A stretch of 6,660 nucleotides of DNA, taken from the NCBI GenBank assembly GCA_017411885.1, contig JAFQPF010000127.1:1-6660 (forward strand), written 5' to 3'. The DNA is from Clostridia bacterium. GTDB lineage: Bacteria; Bacillota_A; Clostridia; Oscillospirales; CAG-272. This document shows positions 1 to 6,660 of this stretch, in pieces; within the stretch, counting starts at the first letter, position 1; each line of letters begins with the position of its first letter. Under the pieces are notes generated by a model. It saw only the letters and a list, made by a program, of their open reading frames with translations. It ran no database searches and was not told the origin of the DNA. Made by a program: the position numbers and the translations under genes.

Positions 1-1
1 G

Positions 2-1195
2 CTTATATCTGTCGCTTTGATACTTTTAGTTATGGCGGCAGTTGCCGTGCTTGAAAACTTAAATCTCTGGATGCCTGCTTCAAGCCTTCCGAAGTGGTTA
101 AAGCCCACCTCGATGCTTTTTACGGTGCTTAAAAAAGGCGCGGTTTATTCGCTTATCGCCGTTTCGCTTAACTTACTTAACGGCTTTACAGGACTTTTCT
201 CGCTCGGTCACGCAGGCTTTATGCTTTTAGGTGCATACACCTATGCGATACTCTGCACACCTACAGCGGTTAAGCAAACAGTCTTTTATAAATACGGCGG
301 CTCGTCGGTAAACTTTTCTATCCAGGAGCTTTATCAGAGTATCTTCGGAAACGAAACGCTCAGTATGGTGCTCGGCGTTGTTACAACAATGATACTTGCC
401 GGACTTGTTGCGGCACTCTTCGCTTTTCTTATCGGTCTTCCCGTATTAAGGCTTAAGAGCGACTATCTTGCGATCGCAACGCTCGGCTTTGCTGAGATCG
501 TGCGCGCTCTTTTCCAATGGGAAGCACCCTTTTGGGGAAGAATTACAAACGGCGCGAATATGATCAAGGGCTTCCCGAAATTTTCCGACTTCAATATTGA
601 AAACGCAAGCGGCAAGGTCGTGTTCTATATGTCCACGCTCTTCCCGTTCATAATAGCGGCGGTATGCATAACTCTTATGGTGCTGATAATCAAGTCTACT
701 TACGGACGTGCCTTCCGCGCGATAAGAGATGACGAAATAGCCGCAGAGGCTATGGGAATAAATCTTGCAAAGCATAAGATGATGTCCTTCTGTACATCCG
801 CATTCTTTGCCGGAATCGGCGGTGTGCTTTATGCGATGTATTCAACAACCGTTCAGGCAAAGCCGTTTACCTCGGCACTTACATACGAGCTTTTGCTTAT
901 CGTCGTAATCGGCGGTATCGGCTCGGTATCGGGAAGCTGTATCTCCTCCTTCCTGTTTGTTGCCTGCTCCGAATGGTGGCTCAGATTCCTTGACAAGGAA
1001 ACGCATATAGGCTCCTTCAAGGTTCCGCTTTTGAGAGACGGCTTCCGTATGGTTGTGTTCTCGGTAGTAATTATGATAATCGTGCTCTTCTTCAGAAGAG
1101 GTATTATGGGCGATAAGGAGCTTCCCGACGTTGCCCGCGGTATAAAAAAGCTTTTCTGCCGCAAAACCAAGAATGAGGGGGAGGTTAAAAAATGA
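2..1195 (+). CDS. livM: Branched-chain amino acid ABC transporter permease LivM (5' partial)
   Basis: Inner-membrane permease subunit of a LIV-type (HAAT family) importer, which pairs with LivH and is driven by LivG and LivF. The frame is open to the left edge, so the true start lies upstream. A TTG at 17 could serve as a start, but it has no ribosome binding site and sits inside a hydrophobic helix. Numbering from that TTG, family hallmarks are: the SLGHAGF block near 62-68 after a hydrophobic stretch; LPVLRLKSDYLAIATLGF (141-158) followed by EIVR (160-163); the cytoplasmic coupling loop with AIRDDEIAAEAMGI (235-248), which contacts the ATPases; and the IGGIGSVSG segment (298-306). A polar loop at about 80-112 is probably external. 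The stop overlaps livG by 4 nt (ATGA), implying translational coupling. livK and livH would be expected upstream but are not in view. The identification is firm; the substrate (Leu/Ile/Val or another amino acid) cannot be read from the sequence. Confidence 0.93.
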   Translation, partial: LISVALILLVMAAVAVLENLNLWMPASSLPKWLKPTSMLFTVLKKGAVYSLIAVSLNLLNGFTGLFSLGHAGFMLLGAYTYAILCTPTAVKQTVFYKYGGSSVNFSIQELYQSIFGNETLSMVLGVVTTMILAGLVAALFAFLIGLPVLRLKSDYLAIATLGFAEIVRALFQWEAPFWGRITNGANMIKGFPKFSDFNIENASGKVVFYMSTLFPFIIAAVCITLMVLIIKSTYGRAFRAIRDDEIAAEAMGINLAKHKMMSFCTSAFFAGIGGVLYAMYSTTVQAKPFTSALTYELLLIVVIGGIGSVSGSCISSFLFVACSEWWLRFLDKETHIGSFKVPLLRDGFRMVVFSVVIMIIVLFFRRGIMGDKELPDVARGIKKLFCRKTKNEGEVKK

Positions 1196-2046
1196 GTGCA
1201 AAAACAAATATTCTTCACGTTGAAAACGTGACGATGCAGTTTGGCGGCGTTGTTGCCGTTGATAACCTCTCGCTTGACGTAAACGAGGGTGAAATAGTAG
1301 CCCTTATCGGTCCTAACGGTGCGGGAAAAACCACCGCATTCAACGCTATCACGGGCGTTTACGAGCCTACAAACGGCGCGATCGATTTTATGGGTGAAAG
1401 GATGATCGAAAACCATCCTCAGGGAAAGATGATAAAACAGTATGCCGGAGAAAACAACGGCAAGTATAAGAATATCATCGTAAAAACTCCCGATAAGATA
1501 ACCAAGCTCGGTATCGCAAGAACCTTCCAGAACATAAGACTTTTCAAGGGTATGACCGTGTTTGAAAACGTGCTTATCGCAAAGCATCTGCATCAGACGG
1601 GAAATCTTTTCTCAGCAACCTTCAGACTTAATTCAAAGGAAGAGCAGAAATTAAGACGCGAAACGCTTGAGCTTCTTGAAATGCAGGGACTTGCACATCT
1701 TAAGGATGAGCTTGCAACAAGCCTTCCCTACGGTCAGCAGAGAAGACTTGAGATCGCACGTGCGCTTGCGACAAATCCGAAGCTTTTGCTTCTTGACGAG
1801 CCTGCGGCAGGTATGAACCCGCAGGAAACACAAGAGCTTACCACGTTTATAAGACAGCTTCGTGATGAATTTAACCAGACGATACTTGTAATCGAGCATC
1901 ATATGGACCTTATAATGGATATTTCGGACAGAATATACGTTATAGATTTCGGTAAGCTGATCGCAACCGGAGATCCGGCACAGATACAGGCGGATCCCAA
2001 GGTTATAAGAGCTTATCTCGGAGGTGACGACGATGCTGAAAATTAA
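1192..2046 (+). CDS. livG: Branched-chain amino acid ABC transporter ATP-binding protein LivG
   Basis: Cytoplasmic ATPase that powers the LivHM permease together with LivF. Over 284 aa the ABC motifs are all present and intact: Walker A GPNGAGKTT (40-48), Q-loop TFQN (Q113), signature LPYGQQRR (178-185), Walker B LLLLDEP (198-204), the D-loop beginning AAGMNP, and switch His236 in IEHH. The C-terminal VIRAYLG is typical of the family. The start ATG at 1192 overlaps the livM stop and has a strong purine-rich ribosome binding site, AGGGGGAGG, at about 1176-1184. The protein is longer than the roughly 255-aa E. coli LivG. The extra length is a Lys/Asn-rich insertion of about 25-30 residues (about 74-103) between Walker A and the Q-loop. 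The gene overlaps livF at its 3' end, as expected for a coupled operon. Confidence 0.95.
   Translation: MSAKTNILHVENVTMQFGGVVAVDNLSLDVNEGEIVALIGPNGAGKTTAFNAITGVYEPTNGAIDFMGERMIENHPQGKMIKQYAGENNGKYKNIIVKTPDKITKLGIARTFQNIRLFKGMTVFENVLIAKHLHQTGNLFSATFRLNSKEEQKLRRETLELLEMQGLAHLKDELATSLPYGQQRRLEIARALATNPKLLLLDEPAAGMNPQETQELTTFIRQLRDEFNQTILVIEHHMDLIMDISDRIYVIDFGKLIATGDPAQIQADPKVIRAYLGGDDDAEN
2020..2026 (+). promoter_or_regulatory. Ribosome binding site of livF, decides the start
   Basis: GGAGGTG lies inside the 3' end of livG, 6 nt before the ATG at 2033. It sets the start at 2033 rather than at the in-frame GTG at 2024, which overlaps the site itself. Its position inside livG suggests translation of livF is coupled to livG. 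Confidence 0.75.
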
Positions 2047-2743
2047 AGATCTGAGCGTATCCTACGGAGGCATCAAGGCGCTTCGTAACGTTGACCTTAA
2101 CGTCACACAGGGCGAGATCGTAACACTTATCGGCGCGAACGGCGCGGGAAAAAGCACGACACTTCGCTCTATAGTCGGACTTGTAAAGGCTCATTCGGGC
2201 AGCATTGAATTTGCAGGCAAGAATATTCTCGGTATGCAGACAAATAAGATCATCGAGGAGGGCATCACGCTCGTACCCGAGGGACGCCGCGTTTTTCCTG
2301 ATCTTACCGTACTTGAAAATATCAGAATCGGCGCGTATCTGAGAAACGATGACCTTACAGACGATATAAACTGGGTTTACGATATATTCCCCAGACTTAA
2401 GGAAAGAAGCTGGCAGCTTGCCGGTACTCTTTCGGGCGGTGAGCAGCAGATGCTCGCGGTTGCGCGTGCACTTATGAGTAAGCCCAAGCTTCTTATGATG
2501 GATGAGCCGTCTCTCGGACTTGCTCCCCTTGTTATCAGAGACATCTTCTCGGTAATCAAGGAGATCAACAAGCAGGGAGTTACGATACTGCTTATCGAGC
2601 AGAACGCAAATATGGCGCTTAAGATCGCCGACTCTGCATACGTGCTTGAAACCGGCAGCATCACAATGTCGGGTACGGGAAGCGAGCTTTTGGCTGACGA
2701 GCGTATCAAGGAAGCTTATCTCGGAAAGAGTAAGAATAAATAA
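2033..2743 (+). CDS. livF: Branched-chain amino acid ABC transporter ATP-binding protein LivF
   Basis: Second cytoplasmic ATPase of the LIV importer; forms a heterodimer with LivG. Its 236 aa match the usual length of about 235. Motifs, counted from the ATG at 2033: Walker [10 protein letters not shown] (34-42), the LivF-specific VPEGRRVF block (81-88) with Glu in place of the Q-loop Gln, signature LSGGEQQ (133-139), Walker B LLMMDEP (153-159), then SLGLAPL, and IEQNA (188-192) with Gln190 at the switch-His position. The Glu and Gln replacements are normal for LivF, not defects. I chose the ATG at 2033 because GGAGGTG at 2020-2026 is an ideal ribosome binding site 6 nt upstream. A GTG at 2024 in the same frame lies inside that site and is unlikely to be used. 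The gene overlaps livG by 14 nt and is followed after 23 nt by asnS with no terminator between. Confidence 0.95.
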   Translation: MLKIKDLSVSYGGIKALRNVDLNVTQGEIVTLIGANGAGKSTTLRSIVGLVKAHSGSIEFAGKNILGMQTNKIIEEGITLVPEGRRVFPDLTVLENIRIGAYLRNDDLTDDINWVYDIFPRLKERSWQLAGTLSGGEQQMLAVARALMSKPKLLMMDEPSLGLAPLVIRDIFSVIKEINKQGVTILLIEQNANMALKIADSAYVLETGSITMSGTGSELLADERIKEAYLGKSKNK

Positions 2744-2766
2744 CATTTCCCAAAGGAACTAATAAT

Positions 2767-4161
2767 ATGAAAAGAGAATTTATCAAAAGCATTTATGCCG
2801 ATGCCGAAGCTTTTTCCGGCAAGGAGATCGTGCTTGGCGGTTGGGCAAGAAGCGTCCGTGACAGCAAGGCTTTCGGCTTTATTGACCTTTACGACGGAAG
2901 CTGCTTCAAGTGCGCTCAGGTCGTTTTTGAACGTGAAAAGATAGATAACTACGACGAGATCGCAAAGCTTAACGTAGGCTCTGCGGTAGTCGTGACAGGT
3001 GTAGTTGAGCTTACACCCGAAATGAAGCAGCCCTTTGAGATCAAGGCTACAAAGGTCGAGGTAGAAGGTCTTTCGACCCCCGATTATCCGCTTCAGAAGA
3101 AGCGCCACACGGTTGAATATCTCCGTGAGCAGGCGTATCTGAGACCGAGAACAAATCTTTTCTCGGCGGTATTCCGCGTAAGAAGTGAGGTTGCGTTTGC
3201 GATCCACCGCTTCTTCCACGACAGAGGCTTTGTGTACGTTCACACTCCGCTTATCACAGGCTCGGACTGCGAGGGCGCGGGCGAAATGTTCCGCGTTACC
3301 ACGCTTGATCTTGACAATCCTCCGAGAAATGATGACGGCAAGGTGGATTTTTCCAAGGACTTCTTCGGAAAGAGTGCAAACCTTACCGTATCGGGTCAGC
3401 TTGAGGGCGAAACCTACGCGATGGCGTTCGGTAACATATATACCTTTGGTCCGACCTTCAGAGCAGAAAACTCTAATACCGCAAGACACGCGGCTGAGTT
3501 CTGGATGATCGAGCCCGAGATCGCTTTTGCTGACTTGAACGACAATATGCAGCTTGCGTGGGATATGATAAAGTATATCATCAATCACGTGCTTGAAAAC
3601 TGTGCGCAGGAGCTTGAATTTTTCAACAGCTTCGTAGATAAGAACTTGCTTGAAAGACTTAACGCGCTTGCACAGAGCGATTACGAAAAGGTAACCTATA
3701 CAGATGCGATCGAGCTTCTTAAGAAGAGCGGCGCTGACTTCAAGTATCCCGTAGAATGGGGATGCGATCTTCAGACAGAGCATGAAAGATATCTCACAGA
3801 GTAGATAGTCAAAAAGCCCGTCTTTGTTATCGATTATCCCAAGGAGATCAAGTCCTTCTATATGCGCTTAAACGACGATAATAAGACAGTAGCGGCAATG
3901 GACCTTCTCGTGCCCGGTGTCGGTGAGATCATCGGCGGAAGCCAGAGAGAAGAAAGACTTGAAGTCCTTCAGGCGAGAATGGCTGAGCTCGGACTCAAGG
4001 AAGAGGACTATTGGTGGTATGTAAATCTTCGCCGTTACGGCGGAACAAAGCACGCAGGCTACGGCCTTGGCTTTGAGCGTATAATTATGTATATCACGGG
4101 TGTTGCCAACATCCGCGACGTAATTCCTTATCCGAGAACGGTCGGAAACGCAGAATATTAA
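2767..4161 (+). pseudogene. asnS: Asparagine--tRNA ligase, frame interrupted by one in-frame TAG
   Basis: Class II aminoacyl-tRNA synthetase that charges tRNA-Asn. Read through the TAG at codon 346, the product is 464 residues, almost the same as E. coli AsnRS (466). Residues 1-100 form the OB-fold anticodon-binding domain. The catalytic domain follows, with motif 1 around 135-162, the [11 protein letters not shown] block (165-175), motif 2 [21 protein letters not shown] (231-251, with Arg232 and Glu234), and motif 3 GLGFERI (433-439, with Arg438). After the stop, the [17 protein letters not shown] segment and the ending VIPYPRT are fully conserved. Alignment from memory to E. coli shows no indel: HERYL-A-E-E-H there, HERYL-T-E-stop-I here, so a Glu codon became TAG, most simply GAG to TAG. 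Terminated there, the 345-aa product lacks motif 3 and should be inactive. AGGA at 2754-2757 is the ribosome binding site. Whether this is a real nonsense mutation, a base-call error or a recoded codon cannot be decided here. Confidence 0.9.
3802..3804 (+). other. In-frame TAG in asnS at a conserved Glu position
   Basis: The only in-frame stop inside any gene of the window. The preceding codon is GAG and the next is ATA. Reading frame and family conservation continue unbroken on both sides, so this is a substitution rather than a frameshift. I see no strong hairpin directly downstream and no known leaky context (such as a following CAR-YYA) that would suggest programmed readthrough. Confidence 0.9.
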
Positions 4162-4168
4162 GAAATAT

Positions 4169-4203
4169 GGCGATCGTTAACAAATTTAACGGTCGCCGTT
4201 TTG
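4169..4203 (+). terminator. Intrinsic terminator after asnS
   Basis: GGCGATCGTTAA (4169-4180) pairs with TTAACGGTCGCC (4186-4197) over 12 bp including one G-U wobble, around the 5-nt loop CAAAT. A short GTTTT run follows, so termination may be only partial. It begins 8 nt after the asnS stop and would end the liv-asnS transcript. It also ends only about 12 nt before the ribosome binding site of the next gene. Confidence 0.72.
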
Positions 4204-4215
4204 CAGAATTAATAT

Positions 4216-4220
4216 GGAGA
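4216..4220 (+). promoter_or_regulatory. Ribosome binding site of the glycoside hydrolase, decides the start
   Basis: GGAGA lies 5 nt before the ATG at 4226 and overlaps the competing ATG at 4214, which has no ribosome binding site of its own. This favours the 641-residue product over a form with four extra residues. Confidence 0.65.
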
Positions 4221-4225
4221 TTATT

Positions 4226-6151
4226 ATGAAAAATCTTTTTAGAAATGGTGAGTTTTTTATAGGTGCAAATTATTGGGCGTCCAATGCCGGTATGTATATG
4301 TGGAGCAAGTGGGACGAGAAGTGCGTAAAGCGCGATCTTGATCTGCTGTGCAAGGCAGATATAAAGGTGCTTAGAATTTTCCCGTTGTGGAGCGATTTCC
4401 AGCCTATAGAAAATTATATGGAATGCCGCAGTGTTACAAGAAGGATAGCGTTTGACGCGACTTCGGCAAACGACAGCCCCGAGGCGCTTGCGGGAATAGA
4501 TCCGGTGATGGTTGAACGCTTTGACAGATTTCTGACTCTTTGCGAAGAAAGAGGTATCGATGTTATAGTCGGTCTCCTTACCGGATGGATGAGCGGAAGA
4601 ATGTTTATACCGAGAGCGCTTGAAAGACTCAATCTTTATACAGACCCTACAGCGCTCAGATGGGAACTCAGATTTGTGAAATATATGGTCAGACGCTTTA
4701 AGGATCACAAGGCAATAGCCGCATGGGATCTGGGAAATGAGTGCAACTGTATGGCAGAGTGCACAAGCGCTGACGTAGCATATACGTGGACAAGTATAAT
4801 CTCAGACGCGATAAAGAGCGTAGATAATAATGCTTGTGTCGTATCCGGTATGCATTCGCTCAGAAATGAGGGCGTGTGGACACCTATGGATCAGGGAGAA
4901 GCTACTGATATTCTGTGTACTCATCCTTATCCGGCGTTTACCGAATATTGTGATACCGACCCGATCAACAGAATGAAATCGGCACTTCACGCAACTGCCG
5001 AAAGCTTATTCTACAGAGGATGCGGAAATAAGCCATGTTTTGTTGAGGAGATCAACGTTTTAGGACCTATGGTCGGCAATAAAGAGGTTACCTGCGCGTA
5101 CACCGATATGGCACTTTTCAGCCTTTGGCAGCATAATTGCCTTGGCTTTATGTGGTGGTGTGCCTGCAATCAGAGTAAGCTTGAAAATCCGCCTTATGAT
5201 TGGTGCTCGCTTGAACGTGAGCTTGGTCTTATAAACGGCGACGGTACACATGTGCCGATGATGGACAGAATGACCGATTTTTATCATTTTACCAAGGAAA
5301 TAGGCGTTCTTCCCGAAAGAATAGTTGATGCTGTTTGTGTGCTTGTATACAATCAGGAATCGTGGAAGCAGGCTTACGGAAGCTTTATTCTTGCAAAGCA
5401 GGCGGGACTGGATATTGAATACACGTATTGCGATAATGCTCTGCCAGAATCGAAGGTGTATCTTGTACCCGGCCTTGAAATGTACGTGGAGCCGACAAAG
5501 AGGCTGTGGAACGATCTGCTTGCAAGGGTTGAAAATGGTGCCGCGCTTTACATATCAATGGACGGAGCAATGATGTCGGAATTCTGCGACATTACCGGCT
5601 TTGAGATAGAAAGCAAAAGTAAGCTTTTGCATAGCCATGATACCGAGCTTGACGGAGTGAAGATCACACTTGATGCAGAGTATGATATGAAGCTTTGCGC
5701 TAAAACAGCAACCGTTCTGGCGCGCAATCAGAAGGGCGAGCCTGTCTTTGGAGTAAACGAGTACGGTAAGGGTAAGGTTTACTTTATTTCTTCTCAGCTT
5801 GAAAGCTTTGCGTCAACAACTCCCGGATTTGTTGACGGCGAAAATTCAAGAGATTTCTACCGTATATACGAGAAGATGGATCTGAGAAATCCCGGAAAGC
5901 TTGCGCGTATCGATAATCCGACGGTCGGGATTACCGAGCATATAATAGATGAAAATTCAAGATATTTGCTTGTGATCAACTATGAGCCGCTTTCACAGAA
6001 GACCGAGATTGTGCTCGATTCTGCTGATTATTACGTAGAATTTGTGAAGAGTGTGTATGAGAACGTGCAGCTTGACTCATTTGAAAATGGTGTAATCTCT
6101 CTTACACTTCCGGGAAATACCGGAACAGTTATAAAGATTTCAAAGGCTTAA
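4226..6151 (+). CDS. Cytoplasmic clan GH-A glycoside hydrolase (GH5-like barrel with GH42-like C-terminal part)
   Basis: Probable retaining beta-glycosidase, 641 aa. I chose the ATG at 4226 because GGAGA (4216-4220) is well spaced before it; an in-frame ATG at 4214 overlaps that site. Residues 1 to about 360 form a (beta/alpha)8 barrel of the GH5/mannanase type: GANYW near the start, VLRIFPLWSDFQP (48-60), AAWDLGNECN (165-174) with acid/base Glu172 after strand 4, THPYPAF (232-238), and KPCFVEEI (269-276) with the likely nucleophile Glu275 (Glu274 less likely) after strand 7, then FMWWC (308-312). Residues about 365-465 resemble the Rossmann-like glutamine-amidotransferase-type domain of GH42 enzymes (VCVLVYNQESW, KVYLVPGLEMY). 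The rest is beta-rich, as in small C-terminal glycosidase domains. No signal peptide or membrane anchor is seen, so it should act on imported oligosaccharides. Family and substrate (beta-mannoside, -glucoside or -galactoside) are not settled. No sugar transporter or regulator is adjacent. Confidence 0.82.
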   Translation: MKNLFRNGEFFIGANYWASNAGMYMWSKWDEKCVKRDLDLLCKADIKVLRIFPLWSDFQPIENYMECRSVTRRIAFDATSANDSPEALAGIDPVMVERFDRFLTLCEERGIDVIVGLLTGWMSGRMFIPRALERLNLYTDPTALRWELRFVKYMVRRFKDHKAIAAWDLGNECNCMAECTSADVAYTWTSIISDAIKSVDNNACVVSGMHSLRNEGVWTPMDQGEATDILCTHPYPAFTEYCDTDPINRMKSALHATAESLFYRGCGNKPCFVEEINVLGPMVGNKEVTCAYTDMALFSLWQHNCLGFMWWCACNQSKLENPPYDWCSLERELGLINGDGTHVPMMDRMTDFYHFTKEIGVLPERIVDAVCVLVYNQESWKQAYGSFILAKQAGLDIEYTYCDNALPESKVYLVPGLEMYVEPTKRLWNDLLARVENGAALYISMDGAMMSEFCDITGFEIESKSKLLHSHDTELDGVKITLDAEYDMKLCAKTATVLARNQKGEPVFGVNEYGKGKVYFISSQLESFASTTPGFVDGENSRDFYRIYEKMDLRNPGKLARIDNPTVGITEHIIDENSRYLLVINYEPLSQKTEIVLDSADYYVEFVKSVYENVQLDSFENGVISLTLPGNTGTVIKISKA

Positions 6152-6159
6152 GCATAACA

Positions 6160-6193
6160 AAATCAGGGCAGTCCAAACGGACTGCCCTGATTT
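6160..6193. terminator. Bidirectional intrinsic terminator between convergent genes
   Basis: A perfect 15-bp inverted repeat: 6160-6174 and 6179-6193, with the core TCAGGGCAGTCC and loop AAAC. On the plus strand the stem ends in TTT; on the minus strand the stem is followed by a T-run complementary to AAAA at 6159-6162. It sits between the stop of the glycoside hydrolase (6151) and the stop of the minus-strand transporter gene (6205) and can serve both. Confidence 0.88.
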
Positions 6194-6204
6194 ATATGTT
6201 AAAT

Positions 6205-6660
6205 TCAGTCTTTTATCTTTATGTTAAGAAGTCTTACAACTATCGGACTGAGCACTATGTTTGCGCCAAGCTCGAAAAGGAAGTTGCCGCCTACAAGACC
6301 GACAAGCATATAGTATATGATATTGCTGCCTGCCGCCCACTGTGTTATCGTATCCATAAAGAATGCGACACATCCGAGAAGGAATACTCCCGTGTTAACA
6401 ACCGGGCAGACGATAGCAGAAAGAAATACTGCAAGGTATTTGTTTTTGCCTGCGAAAGCCTTGTAAACCAGACCTGCCATAAGACCGCAGAGTGTACCCT
6501 TTGCAAGCACGGTTATGATAGTGCCCGGAATGTCTATAGCAAGAAATGCCGCCGCGTCACCGCTCCAAAGCACCACAAGGCCGAACATAAATCCGAGCCA
6601 CGCACCTACACCCGTGCCGCAGGTAGCCGCGCCGATTACGATCGGAATGAGCACGAGCGA
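6205..6660 (-). CDS. ECF transporter S component (5' partial)
   Basis: Integral membrane substrate-binding (S) subunit of an energy-coupling factor importer, the class that takes up vitamins and related micronutrients with a shared EcfAA'T module. 151 residues are visible and the frame runs off the right edge, so the N-terminus and start are missing. A GTG at 6654-6652 is in frame but has no visible upstream context, so it should not be taken as the start. The visible part is strongly hydrophobic with about four or five membrane segments (roughly 5-31, 46-66, 75-101 and 115-140). The PIVIGAA opening, the small-residue-rich GVGAWLG segment and the ending GNFLFELGANIVLSPIVVRLL (125-145) are typical of S components of gut Clostridia. 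The substrate cannot be assigned. It converges on the glycoside hydrolase and shares a terminator with it. Confidence 0.78.
   Translation of the reverse strand, partial: SLVLIPIVIGAATCGTGVGAWLGFMFGLVVLWSGDAAAFLAIDIPGTIITVLAKGTLCGLMAGLVYKAFAGKNKYLAVFLSAIVCPVVNTGVFLLGCVAFFMDTITQWAAGSNIIYYMLVGLVGGNFLFELGANIVLSPIVVRLLNIKIKD

Noticed and set aside
188..190. Pseudogene or defect in LivF from the missing Q-loop Gln and switch His
   Set aside because: Glu in the VPEGR block and Gln in IEQN are the normal LivF residues, also present in E. coli LivF. The start and end given here are residue numbers in LivF; the bases are about 2594-2602.
3185..3508. Second plus-strand open frame inside asnS
   Set aside because: It overlaps the conserved motif 1 and motif 2 coding sequence in another frame, is rich in Arg/Ser/Thr with no domain, and is an overlap artefact.
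2716..3783. Long open frame of 355 codons on the minus strand opposite asnS
   Set aside because: It lies wholly within a strongly conserved plus-strand gene, starts without a ribosome binding site and shows no recognisable domain. It is an antisense shadow, as are the minus-strand frames over livM (842-1593) and livF (2003-2746).
3780..3815. A frameshift as the cause of the asnS interruption
   Set aside because: The same frame carries conserved AsnRS sequence on both sides of the TAG with no gained or lost residue, so a substitution explains it.
3862..4161. A separate gene for the C-terminal part of AsnRS starting at the ATG at 3862
   Set aside because: AAGGAG at 3841-3846 is about 15 nt upstream, too far for a good ribosome binding site, and it encodes the conserved Lys-Glu of the family. 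A 99-residue piece would also lose the conserved segment between the TAG and residue 366. It is the tail of asnS.
4100..4165. Promoter for the glycoside hydrolase in the 3' end of asnS
   Set aside because: TATTAA at 4156-4161 could pass for a -10 box, but the sequence about 17 nt upstream does not resemble TTGACA. TTGCCA at 4103-4108 has no -10 box at proper spacing.

Overview
The window looks like part of a bacterial chromosome from a gut- or rumen-type Clostridia, most likely near Oscillospiraceae/Ruminococcus. This is inferred from moderate GC content, heavy use of AGA and CTT codons, strong GGAGG-type ribosome binding sites, ATGA-type gene overlaps, a liv transporter operon, an ECF-type S component and an unsecreted glycosidase. 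No RNA gene, insertion sequence, CRISPR array or phage gene is visible, and no stretch over 300 bases lacks a gene.

Layout: (1) From the left edge to 2743 runs the downstream part of a branched-chain amino acid ABC transporter operon: livM (permease, 5' end outside the window), livG and livF (the two ATPases), tightly packed with overlapping ends. (2) Only 23 nt after livF, on the same strand and with no terminator between, lies asnS (asparagine--tRNA ligase, 2767-4161). Its frame is collinear with the family over the whole length but is broken by one in-frame TAG at 3802-3804, where other AsnRS proteins have Glu. A hairpin terminator (4169-4203) follows. (3) At 4226-6151 lies a cytoplasmic clan GH-A glycoside hydrolase with a GH5-like TIM barrel followed by what looks like a GH42-type middle domain and a beta-rich C-terminal domain. 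(4) A perfect 15-bp hairpin (6160-6193) serves as a bidirectional terminator between this gene and a convergent minus-strand gene, an ECF transporter S component whose 5' end runs off the right edge.

Functionally the left half is amino-acid uptake plus charging of tRNA-Asn, and the right half is intracellular sugar hydrolysis plus probable vitamin uptake. The halves look like neighbours rather than one system. I see no novel defence or mobile system. The observation most worth following is the single in-frame TAG in an otherwise intact asnS: sequencing error, recent nonsense mutation, or UAG read as an amino acid. None of the six genes ends in TAG, which is compatible with the last option but weak evidence for it.
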